Shown here in pieces: positions 8,945-16,578 of a stretch of DNA of 64,000 nt (positions are counted from its first letter, which is position 1; each line of letters begins with the position of its first letter). The position numbers were made by a program, and so were the translations under genes. The stretch spans positions 133,864 to 197,863 of the forward strand of contig JADKCL010000012.1 in NCBI GenBank assembly GCA_016718825.1, given 5' to 3'. The notes beneath the pieces were generated by a model. The model was given only the letters and a program-made list of their open reading frames with translations, did not search any database and was not told the origin of the DNA. The stretch comes from Bacteroidota bacterium (GTDB taxonomy: Bacteria; Bacteroidota; Bacteroidia; J057; JADKCL01).

Positions 8945-9250
8945 GCAGAATTTACAGAATAATACCTTGTGTTGAATTCTTTGTGCTTCTCACCGCCTTC
9001 GAATTGTCAGCCCGCCGCTTTGGACTGCTCGCTTGTCACTTTTTGCTTCTTCCAAGACCCACCAATAGACGCCGTAGGGGAGGGTGCTGCCGTCGAAGTT
9101 TGGATGGAGACCGTCCATTTGGAGGACTGTGCCGCCGGCGCCGTTGAAAAGATGGATTACAAAGGCGGCGGGGTCGGTGTTGGGTAACCATGTGATTTGC
9201 GAGGCGTCGTTTTTGTTGTCGCTGTTGTGCGCGAAACCTTCCTTGGACAA
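8945..9250 (-). pseudogene. Orphan copy of a gliding-motility-associated C-terminal domain
   Basis: The ~85-residue frame contains PAAFVIHLFNGAGG, HPNFDGSTLP and GVYWWVLEEAK and ends in LTIRRR. It is nearly identical in protein and DNA to the last 85 residues of the 1083-aa protein gene at 48.5-51.8 kb. Homology extends past the stop codon (ACCTTGTGTTGAATTC shared) but stops upstream at the NDNKND region, where an unrelated sequence begins. There is no signal peptide or body, so this is a copied 3' end and not a functional gene. Confidence 0.85.
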
Positions 9251-9284
9251 ATACCAATTGGGCTAGAGGCGAGGTGCGATTCTT

Positions 9285-9572
9285 TTGGCTCTAGGTCAGC
9301 TTGTTTTGAAGCCGAGTGCATTCAGCATCAACGGCACCAAGAGCGACCATTATCCTTACTTAATCCTGATCACCAAAAGCGGCACCGTGATCCTGCTTGA
9401 AACCAAAGACGAGCACCTCAGCAACCCCGAAAATCAAAGCAAATGCCACTTGGGCAACAAATGGCAAGAGCTTGCCGGGGACAAGTTCAAGTACTTCATG
9501 GTGTTTGAGCGGAATCCAATTGATGGGGCTTGGACGGTGGATGCCGTGAAGCGGATGGTGGGGATGTTGTGA
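9285..9572 (+). pseudogene. C-terminal remnant of a restriction-type helicase/nuclease
   Basis: The frame from a TTG at 9285 encodes ~95 aa with DHYPYLILI followed by LLETKDEHLSNPE, GNKWQELAG and KYFMVF. This matches the PD-(D/E)xK nuclease tail of type III-like restriction subunits and related SF2 helicase-nucleases (pattern D...ETK-x-x-HL). The helicase part is absent and there is no start codon context, so only the 3' end survived. It abuts the orphan C-terminal domain copy on the other strand. Confidence 0.65.
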
Positions 9573-9844
9573 GGGGGGTGGAGTTGGCGCCCTCAAGACG
9601 GTATCACTTCAAAAAGTTCTTCATCTCAAAGCGGTATCGAAGAATTTACCGATCGAATTCCTCATTCTGCTTAGCACTGTCTTGCTTGGGGCTATGCATC
9701 CTAGGCATCAATTGGTCGTTGACCACCATGTCACAGGCCTTTGATTCAATTTGGCCATGACTTAATCCTTCCTTTGTCTTCCGCGCGCTGGCGAAAATGG
9801 TATTTAGCCTAAATCTAATTGCGGGGATTGGGTGGAGGAAATTG

Positions 9845-11323
9845 TTATCTCGGAAGCACTACCAATTTGTTGCATTGGGAGCTATGCGGCGATAAAAGTT
9901 GAACGAGATAAACGCCAGGAACCCAAGTATCGGTTTGAAATTCAATGTCTGCGGAGGATTCCATCAACTGCCTCGCATAGATGACCTTGCCTGAAAGTGT
10001 GGTTACGCGCAAGGTCAAGTCAGGGAGATACCATGAAGTCGGGATCGACAACTTGACAGCGCCGTGGGTCGGGTTGGGGGAGATTGCAAACGATTCTTGT
10101 ATAGGTGTAGTAATACCTACAAGTGGGGTAAAGGTACCTTTGCGGTATTTGGCTTTCCCCGTTGCATCGTCTTGCCAAACCACATGAATTTGCCCATCGG
10201 CGACCGCGACATCGACATTCACTACAGCTGACATGCCACTTCCTACAACAACAGAATCGTAGGTTGCTGGGAAACCATCTTGGATGTTGTTTGTGAAAAG
10301 GATGGGGATTTGTACATTCATGTTGAAGTTTTGCCGCCAAACGATGGCTACTGCTGGGCCATCGCTTGCGATGCGTGGAAAATTTTGGGAGGTCACGCCG
10401 CTTTGCATCCCAATGATAGGACCACCGATTGCGCCTGTTGCAGCAGAAAGTGAGGCTTTGCTCCAATAAACCAAGGCGCTTCCGCTTTCTTGGCTCATGA
10501 AAACAGAATGCAGGGTGTCTTCTAAAATCACCGCATCTGGCCCCGAAGAAGGACAATTCATCAGCATCCAATTCCCTTGGTCGATGGGCATACCTTGTGT
10601 AAAACTGCTACCGCCGTTGGTGGAGATGCCCGTCCAAGTATCGCGTACATTGTTGAGATTGTCGCGATAAGACACGCATACATTGTTTCCATCGGCGACA
10701 ATGGAGCCTGGACAACAATCACAAACGGTGCCACCTGACCAACCGCTAGCAAGGTAATCGGGATTAAAGGATGCTCCGCCATCGGTAGATTTGGCCACTA
10801 CCCATCGGGCATTGCCAAAGCCTGGATCAAACTTCATATAGGCAATCAATGGATTTCCCTGCGAATCTAGGTCTAGGGTTGGAAAGCGAGACATACTGTC
10901 GGCGATGGCATCCACTTGTACGGGGTTGCCAAAGGTCATGCCGCCATCCAATGAACGCAAAATGAACACATGATTGGTATCAATCGCTTCTGGGGTACGT
11001 TTCACAACAACAAAAACTGTATCGCCTTGGGCTGCAATGTGAGGCCCCATCCAGGATTGGGTTGCGATGGCGTAACCACTTGGATTCACCTTCATGGGCA
11101 TGGTAAAAACACTTCCATTCCATCTGGCAATGAAGACAGACTCATCGGAGGACCGCCCCCAGATAACGAGAGGATTTCCATCGCCATCAACAGCAATGCG
11201 CGGATGCTGATTGTCGTATGTGTTTTGGGCGATATCCATAGGAGCCGACCACGTAACGCTGGCTTGGGAAAACAAAGAAATCGTAGCGAATAGCAAGGTT
11301 GCAAAAGTGAGCATTCGTACCAT
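9845..11323 (-). CDS. Sialidase-like (BNR/Asp-box) secreted protein with T9SS tail
   Basis: The start chosen is the ATG at 11323; a TTG four codons upstream is the alternative. The product (~492 aa) has a signal peptide ending near SQA. At least three Asp-box motifs are visible (SLDGGMTF, STDGGASF, STNGGSSF), which mark six-bladed sialidase-type beta-propellers. The end is a T9SS type A sorting domain (from ISPNPTHGAVKL to KLVVLPR), so export to the cell surface or medium is expected. Catalytic Arg-triad residues of true sialidases were not identified, so enzymatic activity is uncertain. It is divergent from the metal-regulator gene at 11.4 kb with an 85-bp shared upstream region. Confidence 0.85.
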   Translation of the reverse strand: MVRMLTFATLLFATISLFSQASVTWSAPMDIAQNTYDNQHPRIAVDGDGNPLVIWGRSSDESVFIARWNGSVFTMPMKVNPSGYAIATQSWMGPHIAAQGDTVFVVVKRTPEAIDTNHVFILRSLDGGMTFGNPVQVDAIADSMSRFPTLDLDSQGNPLIAYMKFDPGFGNARWVVAKSTDGGASFNPDYLASGWSGGTVCDCCPGSIVADGNNVCVSYRDNLNNVRDTWTGISTNGGSSFTQGMPIDQGNWMLMNCPSSGPDAVILEDTLHSVFMSQESGSALVYWSKASLSAATGAIGGPIIGMQSGVTSQNFPRIASDGPAVAIVWRQNFNMNVQIPILFTNNIQDGFPATYDSVVVGSGMSAVVNVDVAVADGQIHVVWQDDATGKAKYRKGTFTPLVGITTPIQESFAISPNPTHGAVKLSIPTSWYLPDLTLRVTTLSGKVIYARQLMESSADIEFQTDTWVPGVYLVQLLSPHSSQCNKLVVLPR

Positions 11324-11348
11324 TGGGAGTTGCAATTTTCTAATTACC

Positions 11349-11388
11349 TTTTGTACCTAATGAATCAATAGAGTCTCAAGGTACGAAA
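11349..11388. promoter_or_regulatory. Inverted repeat in divergent promoter region, candidate operator
   Basis: TTTTGTACCT (11349-11358) and AGGTACGAAA (11379-11388) form a 10-bp inverted repeat with one mismatch and a 20-base spacer, so the half-site centres are 30 bp or about three helical turns apart. It lies between the divergent sialidase-like gene and the HMA-AraC regulator gene. Autoregulation by the adjacent regulator is an inference. Confidence 0.4.
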
Positions 11389-11408
11389 TTTGACTTAAAA
11401 CACGCGCT

Positions 11409-11981
11409 ATGGCGACGCTCTACATCAAAAACATGGTTTGCAACCGCTGCATAGCTGCGGTGAACAGTTTGATGATTGACTTGGGGTATGTGAATTTCCA
11501 AATGGGAATGGGTTGGGTGACTTTGAAGGAAGAGGAATTGCAGCCCGTCCAGAAGCAAGCGTTGATGGAAAGTTTGGAGCCGTTGGGTTTTGAGTTGATC
11601 GACGACCGCAAGAGCCGCATCATCACAGCGATCAAAAACCTCATCATTCAAAGGATACAGCATGAAAACCTAGATCAGCAGCGTTTCAATTGGTCAGAAA
11701 TCATCGCCGAAGCCCTTCATTACGAATATAAATATTTAAGTACGCTGTTTTCTTCAGTGGAAGGTGTGACCATCGAGCATTACATCATTCTTCAAAAGGT
11801 TGAAAAAGCCAAGGATTTGATCGTCGATGATGAAATGAGCCTCAGCGAAATCGCAGATCGGTTGGGATACAGCACTGTGGCGCATTTGAGCAACCAATTC
11901 AAGAAAATCACAGGAATGCCACCCGGCAAGTTCCGAGAATTGGGGCTGGAACGCGGCAAACCACTGGATTTGGTGGAGTGA
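11409..11981 (+). CDS. HMA-AraC one-component metal-responsive regulator
   Basis: A 190-aa protein in two parts. Residues 1-65 have the size and fold pattern of a heavy-metal-associated (HMA) domain, with a CxxC motif (Cys11, Cys14 in VCNRC) where Cu(I) binds in such domains, and a typical GFEL ending. Residues ~85-185 form an AraC-type DNA-binding domain with the signature LSEIADRLGYSTVAHLSNQF followed by KKITGMPPGKFR. The natural reading is a cytoplasmic sensor in which metal binding changes DNA binding. It opens the metal island, 172 bases upstream of an HMA chaperone and a Cus-type efflux operon. A paralogue without the CxxC closes the island at 47.4 kb. Confidence 0.88.
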   Translation: MATLYIKNMVCNRCIAAVNSLMIDLGYVNFQMGMGWVTLKEEELQPVQKQALMESLEPLGFELIDDRKSRIITAIKNLIIQRIQHENLDQQRFNWSEIIAEALHYEYKYLSTLFSSVEGVTIEHYIILQKVEKAKDLIVDDEMSLSEIADRLGYSTVAHLSNQFKKITGMPPGKFRELGLERGKPLDLVE

Positions 11982-12153
11982 AGTGCCCAATTTGGCGAAT
12001 CTTGCACAACAAATCGAAAATTCTGCAAAGTAGATACGATCCATGCAGTCCAATTTTGCATCATGGATGCATTGTCTGTTTTAGCACCCAAAAATGTGGC
12101 CTTCCTGACCAAAGGGATGACCGATATGTACTACATCAACTACTTTTATCAAT

Positions 12154-12366
12154 ATGAAATTCAAGACCAATATTAAATGTGATGGCTGCATCGCCACTGT
12201 GACACCCATCCTTGATCAAGCAGTCGGTGCAGGAAATTGGAGCGTGGATTTGAGTAGCCCTTGGCGGCTATTGACAATTTCGCAAATCGAAATTTCTCCC
12301 GAAGTCATCAAGACCGGGTTGGCAACGGTGGGCTATCAGGCAGATGAAATCAAGGGGCAGGAATAA
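12154..12366 (+). CDS. HMA-domain metal chaperone (CopZ-like)
   Basis: A 70-aa protein consisting of a single HMA domain with the metal site KCDGC (Cys9 and Cys12). No signal peptide is present, so it should act in the cytoplasm, binding Cu(I) or a similar soft metal and passing it to a transporter or regulator. It lies between the HMA-AraC regulator and the first cusCBA-like operon, in the same orientation. The TATGxxGY-type loop of many CopZ proteins is replaced here by ATVGYQAD, still in the expected place. Confidence 0.85.
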   Translation: MKFKTNIKCDGCIATVTPILDQAVGAGNWSVDLSSPWRLLTISQIEISPEVIKTGLATVGYQADEIKGQE

Positions 12367-12392
12367 GGGAATTGGCCTCTAAGTGTCGTATT

Positions 12393-12405
12393 TATATAAT
12401 TATGA
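12393..12405 (+). promoter_or_regulatory. TATATAATTATGA element upstream of first cus operon
   Basis: A perfect copy of the recurring island element. TAATTATG resembles the Bacteroidota -7 box TAnnTTTG. It overlaps the ATG at 12402, so if it is a promoter the TolC-like gene would start at 12450 instead. Confidence 0.45.
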
Positions 12406-13670
12406 CCGCTTCTCCTTGTAATCGATGGCTCAACCTACATTTGCAGGTAATGGTAAGAATTGCAAAATATGTGATCGCAGCGCACCTATCTTTAAGGTGG
12501 CTGGCTGTTGAAGGTGAAGGGAACCTACCACCCAAGCTGCTTGATGGGACTGCCTTGCCACTTTCAGCAATCGTGGACAGCGGCCTCAGTCATAGTCCAG
12601 CCCTCCAAGCTGCTGCATTGGAAATAAAGCGACAACAAGACTTGGTGTCATCGGCTGTGAATCTTCCCAATCCTCAAGTCCTGCTTCAAAACACCAATGG
12701 CCTTTTTTTCTCATTGGGAGTGCAGCAAAACTTGGATTTCCCCACGGTGTACGCCGCGCAAAAGAAACTGCAGAAAGAAACTGTAACACTTGCAGAGAAA
12801 TCGCAAGCGGTGGAAATTCAAGACCAAAAGTACCTGCTTCATGTCTATTACATGGAATTGCAATACCGTTTCCTGCTATGGCGCTGGTATGAGTCGCAAG
12901 ACAGCCTGTTTTCGTTGCTTGCCGACCAAGCACAACGACAATTCACTGCAGGAGAAGTGGATTTCTTGCAGTCTTCCTACGCCAAGGCAGAGGCGGCACA
13001 GCGTAATGCTGCATTAATTCAAGCCAAAGGTGAATACTTGGGGATGCTTCACAAAATCCAAAGGCTCACTGGAATCACGAACGATTTCATACCTACGCTT
13101 AATGCGTATCACGGTAATCGAAAAATGACCGATCCATCACATCTGTCGGTTGGGAACAATCCCACGCTGGGCCATCTACGGCAGGGCGTTGCTGTAAGTT
13201 CGCAAGCATGGCGGTTGGAGAGGAATCGCGCCCTCCCTAGCCTGACAGTGGGCTATATGAACAATGGAGTACGCGAAACGACATTTGGAAACCGAATATA
13301 TGGTGGAATTGGCATTCCGCTCTGGTTTTGGCAATACAAGGGACGGGTTGCAGCCGCGAAAAAAGAGATTTCGGCAAGTGAATATCAGCTAGAAGCCAAG
13401 CAACTGCAATTGAATGCCGATTTGGAGCAAGCCTTGTCGCAAAACCAAGCCCTTACCGATGGACTGAGTGCTTATGAGATGAATGCCTTGCCAAATGCGG
13501 ATGAACTCAAAAGTGCAGCCAATCGCATGTTTCTCGCTGGACTAGGCACTTATGCCGAGTATTTGCGCACGCTCAACGATGTCGCAAACATTGAGTTGGC
13601 CTATTGGGAGACTTGGAAAAATTATCAATTGAACAGTATCTATCTCCAATATCTATGCGGAACACTCTGA
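12402..13670 (+). CDS. cusC: CusC-like TolC-family outer-membrane efflux protein
   Basis: About 420 aa with the long amphipathic helical pattern of TolC-family proteins: two similar halves, with ALQAAALEIKRQQDLV-type helices and a C-terminal segment with ANIELAYWETWKNYQ. TolC proteins form the outer-membrane and periplasmic channel of tripartite RND pumps. The start is uncertain: ATG 12402 lies inside the TATATAATTATGA element, and ATG 12450 is an alternative; an earlier TTG at 12372 is unlikely. The N-terminus gives only a weak signal peptide. The gene overlaps the adaptor gene downstream, giving the order cusC-cusB-HMBD lipoprotein-cusA. Confidence 0.83.
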   Translation: MTASPCNRWLNLHLQVMVRIAKYVIAAHLSLRWLAVEGEGNLPPKLLDGTALPLSAIVDSGLSHSPALQAAALEIKRQQDLVSSAVNLPNPQVLLQNTNGLFFSLGVQQNLDFPTVYAAQKKLQKETVTLAEKSQAVEIQDQKYLLHVYYMELQYRFLLWRWYESQDSLFSLLADQAQRQFTAGEVDFLQSSYAKAEAAQRNAALIQAKGEYLGMLHKIQRLTGITNDFIPTLNAYHGNRKMTDPSHLSVGNNPTLGHLRQGVAVSSQAWRLERNRALPSLTVGYMNNGVRETTFGNRIYGGIGIPLWFWQYKGRVAAAKKEISASEYQLEAKQLQLNADLEQALSQNQALTDGLSAYEMNALPNADELKSAANRMFLAGLGTYAEYLRTLNDVANIELAYWETWKNYQLNSIYLQYLCGTL

Positions 13671-15367
13671 ATTTTTGGATGTGCACCTTCATGCTCACAG
13701 CTTGGATCGCCTTGTCGTTTGCAGTGGTCTATGCTCATGGTGGCGAGGATCACGGCGAAAAGAAACCAACGTCCACAGTCATCCAAGTAGGTTATTATTC
13801 CGCCGAGGCCATTTCCGACAAATATGAGGTGTTGATAAAATACGGCTCACTGGAACCAGGCAAAGCGGCTGAATTGACCTTGTTTCTTTCCGATGCCAAT
13901 TCGAATTTGCCAATCTCAGGAGCGCAACTCAAATGCAGCAATCCTGATGATGCAGCTCAGACATTTTTGTTGACTCCAACAGACAGTGGAATCTACGCCA
14001 TCCATACCCAATTCAGCAACGGCAGCAAACCCGCCAAAATTCAGATCACCATCGATGGAGCATTGGGGGCAGATTTGATAGAAGTCTCGGAAATCGCCTT
14101 TGGCGAGGTGAAGCATCCCGTCGCAGTGGAGGAAAATGCCCCTTCGTGGCTACAATTGAAAAGCATTCTGGCCATTGTTTTGGCCTTGATCTTGGGTTTG
14201 GTCGTGGGAATGCTGATCAAGCGCAAGCCCAAAGTAGTGAGGATTGCCACAATTGTCTTGCTGTTAATCATATTCAGTGGCAAACCATTTACCAATGATA
14301 CAATGGCGCACGGTGGTGAAGATCACAGCAAGGTCGAAGAAACGCATGAAACCACATCTTATTCCAATGAATTTGTCGCACTCAAAGAAACCCAATTCCT
14401 CTTTGAAATCGAAACCGCAAAAGTGAATCAAAGTGCTTTGAACAGTTCCTTGGAACTGGTTGGAACCATCGTTCCTACCGCTTCTGGTGCCGCAGTGGTT
14501 CAATCGCCACAGTCAGGCATTTTGAAAAGCCTCAACATAACTGTGGGACAAGACGTGCATCAAGGCCAATTGCTTGCGATGGTAGAGCAAACTGTCGATG
14601 CCAATACCCAAGTGGGATGGATTACGCAACGCAATGGTTTAGAAGCCGAAGTAGAAGCTGCCAAAAAGAATCTTGACAGGCTGAATTCCATCAAAGACAT
14701 TGTAGCGGCCAAAGACATTGACGAAGCCCAAAGACGCTACGACACGGCGACGAGCAACCTTGAAGCCTTCCTAAAACTGCTCAGCAAGACAGGTGGCAAT
14801 AGATTGACATCGCTTTACGCACCGATAGACGGCAAAGTGGAGCTGTTCAATTTCTCTATTGGCTCCACCGTGAATGCAGGACAAGACATTTTCCAGATCA
14901 CCAATCTTGCCAATGTTTATGTCGAGGCCCAAGTGTATCAAGCCAACTTTGATGCTGTGAAATCGGGCAGCAGCTTTCTGGCAACGACCACAGGTGAATC
15001 CCCAAAATCCATCCCTGCAAAATTGGTGACGATGGGGCAGCGCGTCGACGCAAGCAACCAATCACAAAAGGCACTTTTTGAGGTGGACAATGCCCAAGGC
15101 ATATTCCGGCTGGGTGAATATGTCTCCCTCAACGTAATGCAGGAAGCGGAAGGAACCATTATTGCCATTCCCAATACTGCCTTGGTAGAGTTGAACGGCA
15201 AACCCGCAGTCTTCACCAAGTCGTCAGCCGAGCGATTTATGATTCGCTACTTGGAAATTGGAGAAGCGGGTAGTCTGTCCACAATCGTATTGGCTGGAAC
15301 CGCGTCTGGCGAGAAAGTCGTGACAAGTGGTGCCTATCAACTTAAAATGATGTATCTGAATCAATGA
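13655..15367 (+). CDS. cusB: CusB-like RND adaptor fused to an N-terminal secreted domain
   Basis: The start chosen is ATG 13655, which overlaps the cusC stop by 16 bases, giving ~570 aa. Residues 1-27 are a signal peptide followed by AHGGEDHG. A ~140-residue beta-rich domain (FixH/YtkA-like in pattern, tentative) follows. Two hydrophobic helices occur around residues 169-190 and 195-208, and then a second MAHGGEDHS motif begins a complete periplasmic adaptor: lipoyl-like and coiled-coil segments (IVPTASGAAVVQSPQSG, GWITQRNGLEAEVEAAKK) and a C-terminal beta barrel (VVTSGAYQLKMMYL). Adaptors link the RND pump to the TolC channel. The repeated signal-plus-HGGEDH start suggests that two once-separate secreted proteins were joined. 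Confidence 0.85.
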   Translation: MRNTLNFWMCTFMLTAWIALSFAVVYAHGGEDHGEKKPTSTVIQVGYYSAEAISDKYEVLIKYGSLEPGKAAELTLFLSDANSNLPISGAQLKCSNPDDAAQTFLLTPTDSGIYAIHTQFSNGSKPAKIQITIDGALGADLIEVSEIAFGEVKHPVAVEENAPSWLQLKSILAIVLALILGLVVGMLIKRKPKVVRIATIVLLLIIFSGKPFTNDTMAHGGEDHSKVEETHETTSYSNEFVALKETQFLFEIETAKVNQSALNSSLELVGTIVPTASGAAVVQSPQSGILKSLNITVGQDVHQGQLLAMVEQTVDANTQVGWITQRNGLEAEVEAAKKNLDRLNSIKDIVAAKDIDEAQRRYDTATSNLEAFLKLLSKTGGNRLTSLYAPIDGKVELFNFSIGSTVNAGQDIFQITNLANVYVEAQVYQANFDAVKSGSSFLATTTGESPKSIPAKLVTMGQRVDASNQSQKALFEVDNAQGIFRLGEYVSLNVMQEAEGTIIAIPNTALVELNGKPAVFTKSSAERFMIRYLEIGEAGSLSTIVLAGTASGEKVVTSGAYQLKMMYLNQ

Positions 15368-15457
15368 ATAATGGAAAATGAATAATGAATAATGGACAAA
15401 ACTCTCTGTTGCGAAGAACTCATTCTCGATTCTGAATTCTCAATTGAAATAAATATT

Positions 15458-16477
15458 ATGAAAAAGTTTCTCATTCTCTTTACTGGACTTTGCCTATTGG
15501 CACTCGTCGGTTGCAATGGCGGCAAGGGTGGCAACGGCAGCGACCAAGATAGCGCCAAGGTGGACTCAAGCCAAGCCCATGCGGACATGGCCCATGATTA
15601 TACCTGCCCCATGCACCCCAATCAGCACAGCAAAGGTCCAGGCAAATGTCCCGAATGCGGTATGGATATGGTACATACAGACGGAATGAAGATGGAAACG
15701 TATTCCATGAAGCATACGACCGTCCCAGCTACGATTGAAGCTGGAAAGCCATTTACCCTTTCCCTCACGCCAAGCATCGTCGGCAAGGAAGGCGAAGCTG
15801 TCGCATTGGAGTTGCACCATGAAAAGAAAATCCACCTCATCATGGTGAGCAGCGACTTGTCTTGGTTTGCCCATGAGCATCCTGAATACCAAGCGAGCGG
15901 GAGCTATGACCTTTCACAAACCCTGCCTTCAGGTGGCGAGTACTTCCTCTATGCCGACTACATGCCTACAGGCGGAAGCTCCCAATTGGAGAAAATCCAG
16001 CTCAATGTCACAGGCAAACCTGCAACCGCCAAGGTGTACAGCAAAGCTCAATTGAGTTCCAAAGTGGGTAGCTACGAAGTGAAGCTGTCCACCGAAGATG
16101 GTAAATTCATCAGCGGAGCCACGCAGCATATTTCAGCGACGGTGAGTAAAGGCGGTAAGGCGGTCGATCCCAATTCACTGGAGGACTATCTTGGTGCGAA
16201 AGCGCATGTGGTGGTGATCGGGTTGGGAGACAAAGACTATTTGCATGTGCATCCCAATATCGAAGGCATGGCCTTTGACTTGCATGCTTCGTTTGCCAAG
16301 GCTGGCATCTACCGTGGTTGGTTTCAATTTCAGGCGGATGGCAAAGTACAAGTCGCTGATTTTGTATTCGATGTGGCACAGGGCGCTGCATCAGACGGCG
16401 ATGGCCACGACCATGAACACAGCGATGGTCATGCAGAGCATGAACACGGTGAAGATGGGCATGAGCATTCCCATTGA
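15458..16477 (+). CDS. Lipoprotein with heavy-metal-binding domain and His-rich tail
   Basis: The start is ATG 15458, at a clear lipoprotein signal (LALVGC, acylated Cys19). Residues ~47-75 carry the YTCPMHP...GKCPECGMDM motif of the heavy-metal-binding domain (HMBD) often found on CusB-type adaptors. The following ~250 residues are beta-rich with conserved His/Met (HEKKIHLIMVS, FAHEHPEY, YLHVHP). The last 25 residues are an acidic His tail (HDHEHSDGHAEHEHGEDG). Role inferred: a membrane-anchored periplasmic Cu/Ag buffer feeding the pump encoded next to it. The 90 bases upstream are low-complexity (AATGAATAATGAATAATGG), and a long frame starting at 15392 through them is not likely to be used. 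Confidence 0.88.
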   Translation: MKKFLILFTGLCLLALVGCNGGKGGNGSDQDSAKVDSSQAHADMAHDYTCPMHPNQHSKGPGKCPECGMDMVHTDGMKMETYSMKHTTVPATIEAGKPFTLSLTPSIVGKEGEAVALELHHEKKIHLIMVSSDLSWFAHEHPEYQASGSYDLSQTLPSGGEYFLYADYMPTGGSSQLEKIQLNVTGKPATAKVYSKAQLSSKVGSYEVKLSTEDGKFISGATQHISATVSKGGKAVDPNSLEDYLGAKAHVVVIGLGDKDYLHVHPNIEGMAFDLHASFAKAGIYRGWFQFQADGKVQVADFVFDVAQGAASDGDGHDHEHSDGHAEHEHGEDGHEHSH

Positions 16478-16491
16478 TTGAATTGTATTGC

Positions 16492-16535
16492 ATTGTGTTG
16501 TAGAGATGCGATGATTCGCGTCTTTACAACACAAT
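16492..16535 (+). terminator. 19-bp hairpin between HMBD lipoprotein and cusA
   Basis: ATTGTGTTGTAGAGATGCG pairs with CGCGTCTTTACAACACAAT around a 6-base loop, complete apart from two G-U pairs. Such GTAGAGA...TCTTTAC palindromes also occur as dispersed elements in Bacteroidota. There is no T-run, so it may instead be a processing or attenuation site inside the operon. Confidence 0.55.
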
Positions 16536-16578
16536 GAGATAGGAAATAATACATCGATTCTGTCCTCTTCATAGAATT

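Noticed and set aside
15392..15457. N-terminal extension of the HMBD lipoprotein
   Set aside because: The extra residues come from a low-complexity spacer and would bury the lipoprotein signal.
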